5,730 nt of DNA from Bacteroidota bacterium. GTDB taxonomy: Bacteria > Bacteroidota > Bacteroidia > J057. Below the pieces are notes generated by a model. The model was given only the letters and a program-made list of their open reading frames with translations. It ran no database searches and was not told the origin of the DNA. The stretch is from NCBI GenBank assembly GCA_004292985.1, contig RDXT01000326.1, forward strand, positions 1 through 5,730. Reading direction: 5' to 3'. This document shows, piece by piece, positions 1-4,991 of the stretch (position 1 is the first letter of the stretch; every line of letters begins with the position of its first letter). Position numbers and translations under genes: made by a program.

Positions 1-93
1 GGCTATTCGGCCATGCCCAAAGGCAGCAAACTCCCTTCCTGCGAAATTCTGAAAATTAAAAGCTGGGTTGACGCCGGCGCTGCAAATAACTGA
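1..93 (+). CDS. C-terminal end of a c-type-cytochrome-like protein (5' partial)
   Basis: Reading from base 1, an open frame runs 30 codons to TGA at 91-93. Its translation begins GYSAMPKGSKLPSCEILK and ends in WVDAGAANN. This resembles the end of small haem-binding domains of the planctomycete/Bacteroidota cytochrome type, which finish with a Met-Pro (the Met, here codon 13-15, usually being the sixth haem ligand) followed by an amphipathic helix and W(I/V)DAGAxNN. The CXXCH haem-attachment site would lie upstream, outside the window, so haem binding is inferred from the tail only. The protein would act in the periplasm or at the outer membrane. The downstream YceI gene starts 33 bases after the stop with no terminator-like hairpin between, which suggests co-transcription. 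It could also be the tail of a larger multidomain protein with a terminal cytochrome domain. Confidence 0.7.
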   Translation, partial: GYSAMPKGSKLPSCEILKIKSWVDAGAANN

Positions 94-126
94 TTTACAA
101 CAACATTCAACTTCCTTCTGACCATT
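91..126 (+). promoter_or_regulatory. Leader of the first YceI gene, conserved in the duplicate
   Basis: These 36 bases run from the stop codon of the cytochrome-like gene to the ATG at 127. They match the leader of the second copy (698-733) at 34 of 36 positions by hand alignment. There is no Shine-Dalgarno sequence, only a pyrimidine-rich stretch (TTCAACTTCCTTCTGACC), which is normal for Bacteroidota. The element is called because it is conserved between copies; its role, for example in translation initiation, is inference. Confidence 0.4.
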
Positions 127-684
127 ATGCAAAAGTATCTGAGTATTCTCGCTCTGGCGATTGTGTTCGCCCTGCCCCTCCAGGCACAAAAATTCATGAC
201 CAAAACGGCTCATATCTGGTTTGTCTCCCAGACAGCCATGGAGAAAATCGAAGCCCACAACAACCAGGGAACGACCATCCTCGATACCCAGACCGGAGAT
301 GTGGTGTTTCAGGTGCTGATGAAAGGCTTTCAGTTTGAAAAATCACTGATGCAGGAGCACTTCAATGAAAAATATGTAGAGTCGGACAAGTTTCCCAAGG
401 CTGTATTCAAAGGGAAAATCACCAACCTCAGCGAAATTAAGTTTTCTCAGCCAGGCACCTACAAGGCCCGCGTAACAGGCGAAATGAACCTGCATGGCGT
501 AACCAAGCCCCTGAGCACCGAAGGAACCATCGAAGTGAAAAATGGTAAACTGATCGTGAAAGCGAAGTTTACAGTTGCGCTGGCAGATTATAGCATCGTT
601 GTTCCTGCCGCTGTGCGCGAGACCATTTCCAAGACCATCGATATCAACGTGGACGCGACCTACGACCTGATGCCCACTCCCTAA
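127..684 (+). CDS. YceI family protein, copy 1
   Basis: This encodes a 185-residue exported protein of the YceI family (lipocalin-like beta-barrels, some of which bind polyisoprenoid or quinone-like lipids in the periplasm). Residues 1-20 form a signal peptide with a hydrophobic core (ILALAIVFALPL) and likely cleavage at LQA|Q. Family landmarks are KIEAHNNQG (40-48), the MQEHFNEKYVESDKFPKAVF stretch (75-94; the family's HL-x-s-x-d-F-F...yP-A-x-F region) and LHGVTKPL (122-129). The length is normal for the family and the subtype is the one common in Bacteroidota. The start at 127 is chosen because it begins the signal peptide and is matched by the second copy. It lies between a cytochrome-like gene and its own duplicate, consistent with an envelope redox or lipid-carrier operon. 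The ligand is unknown. Family assignment is firm and function is inference. Confidence 0.95.
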   Translation: MQKYLSILALAIVFALPLQAQKFMTKTAHIWFVSQTAMEKIEAHNNQGTTILDTQTGDVVFQVLMKGFQFEKSLMQEHFNEKYVESDKFPKAVFKGKITNLSEIKFSQPGTYKARVTGEMNLHGVTKPLSTEGTIEVKNGKLIVKAKFTVALADYSIVVPAAVRETISKTIDINVDATYDLMPTP

Positions 685-697
685 GCTGCTGAATAAC

Positions 698-733
698 TGA
701 TTTACTACAACATTCAACTTCCTTCTGACCGTT
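698..733 (+). promoter_or_regulatory. Leader of the second YceI gene (duplicate of 91-126)
   Basis: These 36 bases precede the ATG at 734 and differ from 91-126 at only two positions. The TGA that opens the block was the stop of the cytochrome-like gene in the ancestral arrangement and is non-coding here. Retention of the sequence in a position where no upstream gene constrains it hints at a role in translation of YceI, or at gene conversion between the copies. Confidence 0.4.
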
Positions 734-1291
734 ATGAAAAAGTGTCTGAGTATCCTTGCGCTGGCAATTGTGTTCGTCCTGCCTCTTCAGGCTCAAAAAT
801 ACAGGACCAATACGGCCAACATCTGGTTTGTCTCCCTGACCTCTATGGAGAAAATCGAGGCACACAATAACCAGGGAACCTCCCTTCTCGATACCCAAAC
901 CGGACAAGTGGTGTTTCAGGTGCTGATGAAAGGCTTTCAGTTTGAGAAAGCGCTGATGCAGGAGCACTTCAATGAAAAATATGTGGAGTCGGACAAATTT
1001 CCCAAGGCTACATTCCAAGGGACAATCACCAACCTCAGCGAAATCAAGTTTTCTCAGGCAGGTACCTACAAAGCCCGTGTGACAGGCAAAATGAACCTGC
1101 ACGGCGTAACGAAGCCCCTCAGCACCGAAGGAACCATCGAAGTGAGAGACGGTAAGCTGATCGTGAAAGCGAAGTTTACAGTTGCCCTGGCAGATTATAG
1201 CATCATTGTTCCTGTTCTTGTGCGCGAGAGCATTGCCAATACCATCGACATCAACGTGGACGCGACCTACGACCTGATGACCACTCCCTAA
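734..1291 (+). CDS. YceI family protein, copy 2 (tandem paralogue)
   Basis: This 185-residue secreted YceI-family protein is identical to copy 1 at 158 positions (about 85%). The signal peptide is residues 1-20, cleaved at LQA|Q. KIEAHNNQG, EHFNEKYVESDKFPKA and LHGVTKPL are all kept, so the fold should be intact. By hand count there are about 28 synonymous codon differences against 27 amino-acid changes, which for a gene this size suggests purifying but relaxed selection; neither copy is a pseudogene. Replacements concentrate at residues 23-37 of the mature N-terminus (for example M24R, H29N, Q35L) and at 158-169 (for example A161V, A162L, K169N), while the centre is nearly unchanged. This could reflect a shifted ligand or partner. 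The next gene begins 11 bases after the stop, so co-transcription with the DUF5777 gene is likely. Confidence 0.95.
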   Translation: MKKCLSILALAIVFVLPLQAQKYRTNTANIWFVSLTSMEKIEAHNNQGTSLLDTQTGQVVFQVLMKGFQFEKALMQEHFNEKYVESDKFPKATFQGTITNLSEIKFSQAGTYKARVTGKMNLHGVTKPLSTEGTIEVRDGKLIVKAKFTVALADYSIIVPVLVRESIANTIDINVDATYDLMTTP

Positions 1292-1302
1292 GCTGCTGAA
1301 AG

Positions 1303-2214
1303 ATGAAACTCCGGAATCTGATCGTATCACTGGTTCTGCTGGCCTCCGCACAGGGTGTGCGCGCGCAGGACGATCTCTTGTCCATGCTCGACAGTATGGA
1401 GGTGAAGACCAAAGAATACACCTATGCCACGTTTAAGATTGTGCGTCTGGTAACAGGCCATTCGATCGAAATTCCGGGTGCCGGAGAAATGCAACTGCTG
1501 ATTTCGCACCGTTTTGGCAGGTTGAATGGTGGTCCTTACGAGTTTTTCGGGCTGGATCAGGCAAATATGCGCCTGGGCTTCGAATATAGCCTCGACAACC
1601 GCCTCTGTGTAGGTGTGGGCCGCAGCAATATCCGCAAGACCTATGACGGTTTTCTGAAATACAAGCTGCTACGCCAGGCGAAAGGCAAAAATGCTTCTCC
1701 GGTTACGGTGGCGTGGGTCTCTTCGATTCAGGCCAATGCCCTGAAATGGACAGAGCCAGACCGTCCCAACTTCTACAGCTCGCGCCTGTCTTATGCGCAC
1801 CAGTTGCTGATTGCCCGCAAGTTTAACGACCGCATTTCGCTGCAACTGATGCCGACGATGGTGCACCGCAACCTGGTTTCCAGCGTGGCGGACCAGAACG
1901 ATGTCTATGCGATGGGTATCGGCGGTCGCTTTAAGCTGACAGGGAGCGTGACGCTGAACGCAGAGTACTATTATGTGCTGCCCGGATATACAGCGGATAA
2001 CTTCGAGGATTGCCTGTCGCTGTGTTTCGACATCGAAACGGGCGGCCACGTATTCCAGCTGATTTTCTCCAACTCTCCGGCCATGACCGAAAATATGTTC
2101 ATCGCTGAGACCGATGGTGCCTGGCAGCGGGGAGATATTCACTTCGGATTTAACCTTTCCAGGGCCTTCATGGTATCTGAAAAGCACCGCGAGCGTGCGC
2201 TCAGCCATAAATAA
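1303..2214 (+). CDS. DUF5777-type outer-membrane beta-barrel protein
   Basis: This encodes 303 residues that resemble the DUF5777 beta-barrel family of Bacteroidota. The signal peptide is residues 1-21 (cleavage near VRA|Q), followed by a short acidic segment (DDLLSMLD) and then alternating polar/apolar strands typical of an outer-membrane barrel. Conserved-looking stretches are HRFGRLNGG (69-77), FFGLDQANMRLG (81-92), KTYDGFLKYKLLRQ (112-125) and FDIETGGHVFQL (242-253). Two cysteines at 237 and 241 just before the last stretch are unusual for a barrel strand, and a basic tail (SEKHRERALSHK) follows the final strand. The start at 1303 is the ATG that begins the signal peptide, 11 bases after the YceI stop. 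It is probably the last gene of the cytochrome-YceI-YceI operon, because a terminator follows. Biochemical function is unknown; transport or anchoring of a redox or lipid carrier would fit the neighbours but is not shown. Confidence 0.85.
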   Translation: MKLRNLIVSLVLLASAQGVRAQDDLLSMLDSMEVKTKEYTYATFKIVRLVTGHSIEIPGAGEMQLLISHRFGRLNGGPYEFFGLDQANMRLGFEYSLDNRLCVGVGRSNIRKTYDGFLKYKLLRQAKGKNASPVTVAWVSSIQANALKWTEPDRPNFYSSRLSYAHQLLIARKFNDRISLQLMPTMVHRNLVSSVADQNDVYAMGIGGRFKLTGSVTLNAEYYYVLPGYTADNFEDCLSLCFDIETGGHVFQLIFSNSPAMTENMFIAETDGAWQRGDIHFGFNLSRAFMVSEKHRERALSHK

Positions 2215-2249
2215 GAGCACGAAACTTGCTTCAATGTAGCAAACACCAG

Positions 2250-2284
2250 CGGGCATGTCGAAAGGCATGCCCGTGTTTGTTGTT
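2250..2284 (+). terminator. Rho-independent terminator after the DUF5777 gene
   Basis: There is a perfect 8-bp stem CGGGCATG / CATGCCCG (2250-2257 with 2266-2273) around the loop TCGAAAGG, followed by a T-rich run (TGTTTGTTGTT). It begins 36 bases after the DUF5777 stop and would end the first operon. The tail is interrupted by G, so termination may be incomplete. Confidence 0.7.
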
Positions 2285-2286
2285 AT

Positions 2287-2370
2287 GCCGGACTTTCCCG
2301 CAGGCGGTTATTTTGCATACTCTGAGGCGAAGCCCGGTCCAGCGGACCGTCACGTCTGTAGCATGGATGC
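2287..2370. repeat. Intergenic palindrome-rich repeat, copy 1 (84 bp)
   Basis: This copy matches 2428-2510 with about five substitutions and one single-base gap. It is made of short palindromes in a row: CCGCAGGCGG (2298-2307), GGCGAAGCC (2326-2334), CGGTCCAGCGGACCG (2335-2349, a 6-bp perfect stem) and GCATGGATGC (2361-2370), followed by a T-rich run. The layout recalls REP-like or MITE-like intergenic elements or a small structured RNA. It is not an insertion sequence: no terminal inverted repeats or transposase are seen. Confidence 0.85.
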
Positions 2371-2383
2371 TTATTTTTTGGTA

Positions 2384-2415
2384 AGCCTCGCAGGTTTTGA
2401 AAACGCTGCGAGGCT
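2384..2415. repeat. Strong inverted repeat between the two intergenic repeats
   Basis: The arms AGCCTCGCAG (2384-2393) and CTGCGAGGCT (2406-2415) are a perfect 10-bp inverted repeat. Inside them GTTTT and AAAAC (2394-2398 and 2400-2404) also pair across a single G, leaving one unpaired G at 2405, so nearly the whole 32 bases can fold into one stem. Neither strand has a T-run downstream, so it is not a classic terminator. Confidence 0.7.
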
Positions 2416-2427
2416 GGAATGCGTTCC

Positions 2428-2510
2428 GCCGGACTTTCCCGCAGGCGGTCTTTTGCATGCTCTGAGGCGAAGCCCGGTCCAGCGGACCGTCATCTTTGTA
2501 GCATGGATGC
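2428..2510. repeat. Intergenic palindrome-rich repeat, copy 2 (83 bp)
   Basis: This is the second copy of the 2287-2370 element, 141 bases downstream in the same orientation. All four palindromes are kept, including the perfect CGGTCCAGCGGACCG stem (2475-2489). Differences fall mainly between them: a gap in the TTATTTT region, one change in GCATAC/GCATGC, and three changes just before the last palindrome. Preservation of the stems hints that structure matters, but two copies are few. A long T-rich stretch (TTTTTATATTTTTTT, 2515-2529) follows. Confidence 0.85.
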
Positions 2511-2615
2511 CCGGTTTTTATATTTTTTTGCCATGTTGCCCGGAGGGCAGGTGGTGTATTCCGGCGGGATTACGCACAGTCCCCCCGCTGAAGCCTAAAT
2601 CCCGCAAAACATTTC

Positions 2616-2633
2616 GTTTTCTACACAGAAAAC
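2616..2633 (-). terminator. Possible weak terminator downstream of pdxH
   Basis: A 7-bp AT-rich stem GTTTTCT / AGAAAAC (2616-2622 with 2627-2633, 4-base loop) begins 3 bases past the pdxH stop on the minus strand. On that strand it is followed by GAAATGTTTT, a poor T-tract. It is too weak to call with confidence. Confidence 0.3.
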
Positions 2634-2636
2634 AGA

Positions 2637-3287
2637 TCAGGGTGCCAGCCGCTCCCTCTGCCAAACGCCATTTTCACTCAGCCGATAGGTAAGGCGGTCG
2701 TGCAGGCGGCTCTTGCGGCCCTGCCAGAACTCCAGGTAGTCGGGCACTACGCGGTAGCCGCCCCAATGCTCCGGACGGGGGATCAGTTCCTGCCCCTCAA
2801 ACTGGCTGCTCACTTCCGCTACCCGCGCTTCCAGAAATTCGCGGGCCGGAATAACACGGCTCTGGGGCGAAGCCCAGGCCCCGATACGGCTGCCCCGGTC
2901 GCGGCTCTGGTAATAGGCATCCGACTCGGCAGCGCTTGTTTTACCGGCAAGGCCTTCAATACGCACCTGCCGTTCCAGATCGGGCCAGAAAAAATTCAGC
3001 GCCACAAACGGATTCGAAGCGATCTCGCCTCCTTTGCGGCTCAGGTAGTTGGTGTAAAACACAAATCCCTGAGAGTCAAAGCCTTTCAGCAAAACGATGC
3101 GCGAAGAAGGACGGCCCTGCTCCACCGTAGAGAGGCTCATGGCATTGGGTTCGGGCACTTCGGCCCGGATAGCCTCCTGAAACCACTGCTCAAACTGAAG
3201 TATCGGGTCAGCCTGCGTTTCATGTTCGTCAAGACGCTTGAGAAGATAATCCTTACGGATATGCGCTACTTCTTCACGGATAGACAT
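2637..3287 (-). CDS. pdxH: Pyridoxamine/pyridoxine 5'-phosphate oxidase
   Basis: PdxH is a cytosolic FMN enzyme that oxidises pyridoxine- or pyridoxamine-5'-phosphate to pyridoxal 5'-phosphate with O2, the last step of vitamin B6 synthesis and salvage. The 216 residues match the family in length (E. coli 218) and throughout: EPNAMSLSTV (46-55), the FMN-contact region SRIVLLKGFD (62-71) and FYTNYLSRKG (77-86), ERQVRIEG (105-112), IGAWAS (135-140), RPEHWGGYRVVP (171-182) and the C-terminal EFWQGR...RLHDR with Arg194 and His196 equivalent to the active-site pair of E. coli. The end RLAP is also typical. One departure is SRDRGSRIG at 128-136, where SRPRxSQxG is usual. The start ATG (3285-3287) gives the expected N-terminus (MSIREEVAHIRKDY); no Shine-Dalgarno sequence is visible. 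The gene is transcribed alone, divergent from the gene at 3377 across 89 bases. Confidence 0.97.
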   Translation of the reverse strand: MSIREEVAHIRKDYLLKRLDEHETQADPILQFEQWFQEAIRAEVPEPNAMSLSTVEQGRPSSRIVLLKGFDSQGFVFYTNYLSRKGGEIASNPFVALNFFWPDLERQVRIEGLAGKTSAAESDAYYQSRDRGSRIGAWASPQSRVIPAREFLEARVAEVSSQFEGQELIPRPEHWGGYRVVPDYLEFWQGRKSRLHDRLTYRLSENGVWQRERLAP

Positions 3288-3376
3288 AATGGGTGTAATT
3301 TGCAGATGAATAGGTGCAGCCTTACAAATAGCGGCATTGTCTTTGGATTAATCAACGAAAATAAGCCTTACCTGTT

Positions 3377-3910
3377 ATGAAAAAAGTCTTTGCAACCCTC
3401 ATCGCCGTGACAGCCTGCATGCAACTCGCTGTGGCACAGGGATATAAAACCACTGGCGGGGTACGTCTGGGCAACTCCTGGGGCCTCACCGTTACGCAGC
3501 GGATCGCTACCAAATGGACGCTGGAAGGCATTCTTCAGAATGATTTTGTGGACTACAGCTACCTTCACCTGCTCGCACGCCGCCACCACAGCCTGATCTC
3601 CCGCAAGTTTAACGTGTATTACGGCGGAGGACTGCATACGGGGATCGGATTTGAGCGGCGCGGAATCGTGGGCCTCGATGCCATTGTAGGCGCAGAAGCC
3701 ACCCTGGGCCGCCTGAATGTGTCATTTGACTTCAAGCCGCAGCTGATGACCGGAACCGGACGCACCTTTTACCCCAATACAGCCGTCTCCGTGCGTTATG
3801 TGCTGGTGAAAGCCCGTCCGATGGATGATATCAAGCGCAAATTTGACTTTGGCAACAAAAAGAAATCGGGCGCTGATGACAAAGGCGGCATAAAATGGCC
3901 TAAATTGTAG
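3377..3910 (+). CDS. Small exported, probably outer-membrane beta-barrel protein of unknown function
   Basis: I do not recognise a named family. The 177 residues begin with a signal peptide (MKKVFATLIAVTACMQLAVA|Q, cleavage after residue 20). VTAC at 11-14 fits a lipobox pattern but lies very early for a lipoprotein signal, so cleavage by signal peptidase I is preferred. The mature part has strands of alternating apolar and polar residues rich in Gly and aromatics (GGVRLGNSWGLTVTQ, YYGGGLHTGIGF, VSFDFKPQLM, AVSVRYVLV), which looks like a small six- to eight-strand barrel common among Bacteroidota outer-membrane proteins. A lysine-rich tail (KRKFDFGNKKKSGADDKGG) follows the last strand. It is a real gene by its signal peptide and codon pattern. 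The quinone oxidoreductase starts 19 bases after its stop with no terminator between, so the two are probably co-transcribed, although their products lie in different compartments. Confidence 0.78.
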   Translation: MKKVFATLIAVTACMQLAVAQGYKTTGGVRLGNSWGLTVTQRIATKWTLEGILQNDFVDYSYLHLLARRHHSLISRKFNVYYGGGLHTGIGFERRGIVGLDAIVGAEATLGRLNVSFDFKPQLMTGTGRTFYPNTAVSVRYVLVKARPMDDIKRKFDFGNKKKSGADDKGGIKWPKL

Positions 3911-3929
3911 GTCATTTAGCCCGAATCTT

Positions 3930-4910
3930 ATGCTTGCCATCCTCCCCGGAATATTCCCTTCCCCGGCTGATCTCCGGATCGGCGAAGTCGAAACGCCCCA
4001 GCCTGGTCCGCAGGAAGTGCTGATCCGCGTGGCAGCTACGGCTGCAAACCGGGCTGACACCCTCCAGCGGCAGGGTAAATATCCGCCACCACCGGGAGCG
4101 AGTGCGGTGATGGGCCTCGAAGCGGCCGGGGTTGTAGCGGCTGTGGGTGAGCTTTGCCGGAAGCACAAGGTAGGTGACCGTGTATGCGCCCTGCTGCCCG
4201 GCGGCGGATATGCGCAATATGTGGCGATCCACGAAGACATTGCCCTGCCGGTGCCCGGTTCGCTGAGTCTGGAGGAAGCGGCTGCCATTCCTGAAGTATT
4301 TCTCACTGCATGGCAGGCGCTCGTATGGCTGGGGAAGGTGCAGCAAAAAGAAAAGGTACTGATTCACGCGGGTGCCAGCGGCGTAGGCACGGCTGCCATC
4401 CAACTGGCCCTGCAACTGGGCGCACAGCCCTACGTTACCGCTTCGCCTGGCAAACATGCTCTCTGCCTCTCTCTGGGGGCGCTTAAGGCATTTGATTACA
4501 AAGACCCGCAACTGAGCGAGACCCTGGCCCGCGAAATGGGAGGGGCAGACCTCATCCTCGATTTTATCGGCGGTCCCAATGCCTCAACCAACCTCCGGCT
4601 CCTGAACACCGATGGCCGGATGGTGTTGCTGGCGCTCATGGGCGGGGGCAAATGGCCTGAAGCTGATCTGACAGAGGTACTGCGCAAGCGCCTGCATCTG
4701 ATGGGTTCGACCCTGCGCAGCCGCGACGTGGACTATAAAATCCGGCTGAGCCAGGAGTTTGCTGCTTTCGCATGGCCGCTTTTTGTAAGTGGCCAGCTTC
4801 GCCCGGTGATAGACTCGGTCCTCGACTGGAGCGAGGCAGGCGAAGCTCACCGTCGCATGGAAGCCAATGAAAATGCAGGTAAACTGATCCTCCGCGTGCA
4901 GGCCGGATAA
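3930..4910 (+). CDS. NAD(P)H:quinone oxidoreductase, PIG3/zeta-crystallin type
   Basis: This cytosolic medium-chain dehydrogenase/reductase of 326 residues is of the zinc-free quinone oxidoreductase branch, which reduces quinones or related enones with NADPH. The N-terminal GroES-like domain covers about 1-125, with NRADTLQRQGKYPPPPGAS (40-58) and GLEAAGVVAAVG (62-73). The Rossmann domain follows, with the nucleotide-binding loop AGASGVGTAA (147-156). GSTLRSR (259-265) is typical of the PIG3 subgroup. The catalytic-zinc ligands of alcohol dehydrogenases are absent, as expected. Length is normal. The ATG at 3930 gives the usual short N-terminus (MLAILPG...) before the first strand. The gene lies 19 bases behind the small exported-protein gene and 81 bases ahead of batA. 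The actual substrate cannot be read from sequence; a generic enoyl or quinone reductase is the alternative. Confidence 0.93.
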   Translation: MLAILPGIFPSPADLRIGEVETPQPGPQEVLIRVAATAANRADTLQRQGKYPPPPGASAVMGLEAAGVVAAVGELCRKHKVGDRVCALLPGGGYAQYVAIHEDIALPVPGSLSLEEAAAIPEVFLTAWQALVWLGKVQQKEKVLIHAGASGVGTAAIQLALQLGAQPYVTASPGKHALCLSLGALKAFDYKDPQLSETLAREMGGADLILDFIGGPNASTNLRLLNTDGRMVLLALMGGGKWPEADLTEVLRKRLHLMGSTLRSRDVDYKIRLSQEFAAFAWPLFVSGQLRPVIDSVLDWSEAGEAHRRMEANENAGKLILRVQAG

Positions 4911-4991
4911 TCTTGCTGTCTGAGCGGGAAGATTTGATGCATCGTTTACTTGTTTATGCCCCCGCAGCAAGCGAACTTAGAACGCTGAATA

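Larger units (their letters stand above)
85..691 (+). repeat. Tandem duplication, first unit (607 bp)
   Basis: Every landmark recurs at an offset of exactly 607 bases: the AATAACTGA at 85-93 and 692-700, the start codons at 127 and 734, and the stop codons at 682-684 and 1289-1291. The unit contains the last two codons and stop of the upstream cytochrome-like gene, the 36-base leader, the whole YceI gene and a short 3' tail (GCTGCTG). Upstream of base 85 the match stops. The coding parts differ at about 64 of 558 positions (roughly 88-89% identity by hand count), so the duplication is not recent. Confidence 0.93.
692..1300 (+). repeat. Tandem duplication, second unit
   Basis: This is the second copy of the 607-bp unit. 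It starts with AATAACTGA at 692-700, a non-functional relic of the cytochrome gene's last codons. The shared tail GCTGCTGAA after the YceI stop is found at 685-693 and 1292-1300, and the match ends at 1300 just before the DUF5777 start. The AA at 692-693 belongs to both flanking sequences, so the breakpoint has about two bases of microhomology. No insertion sequence or target-site duplication is visible. Confidence 0.93.
2215..2636. other. Non-coding interval between convergent genes
   Basis: These 422 bases lie between the DUF5777 gene (plus) and pdxH (minus). In order they hold a terminator hairpin (2250-2284), repeat copy 1 (2287-2370), a strong hairpin (2384-2415), repeat copy 2 (2428-2510), a T-rich stretch (about 2514-2529) and a weak hairpin next to the pdxH stop (2616-2633). 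Bases 2530-2610 show only a small GC-rich palindrome (TGCCCGGAGGGCA). I see no gene: the one long open frame crosses both repeat copies and reads them in different frames. Confidence 0.75.

Noticed and set aside
644..1351. 235-codon minus-strand open frame opposite YceI copy 2, with a similar one at 343-717
   Set aside because: Their similarity to each other comes only from the duplicated YceI sequence read antisense, and they cross gene boundaries without a start or product of their own.
2287..2510. CRISPR-like array
   Set aside because: There are only two copies, 83-84 bases long with an unequal hairpin-containing spacer, and no cas genes are seen.
2255..2692. 145-codon plus-strand open frame across the intergenic repeats
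   Set aside because: It starts inside the terminator hairpin, reads the two repeat copies in different frames because of a single-base gap between them, and ends inside antisense pdxH. It shows no domain or signal peptide.
2866..2882. GGCGAAGCCC inside pdxH resembling part of the intergenic repeat
   Set aside because: The match is short, lies in conserved codons (WASPQS region) and does not extend into the rest of the repeat, so it is coincidence.
3338..3345. TGTCTTTG as a -7 box for the gene at 3377
   Set aside because: It is one base off TAnnTTTG, but no TTG or TTTG lies at the proper distance upstream.
3325..3355. Possible pdxH promoter on the minus strand (TTG, 20-base gap, GCTATTTG)
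   Set aside because: The spacing fits the Bacteroidota -33/-7 pattern, but the -7 box lacks the TA of TAnnTTTG, so the match is too weak to annotate.
2700..3380. 226-codon plus-strand open frame opposite pdxH
   Set aside because: It is a shadow of pdxH, whose product is unmistakable end to end; the translation resembles no protein family.
3722..4511. Two long minus-strand frames opposite the quinone oxidoreductase start
   Set aside because: Both are antisense to a clear oxidoreductase and to the end of the exported-protein gene; low-complexity translations are expected from GC-rich codons.
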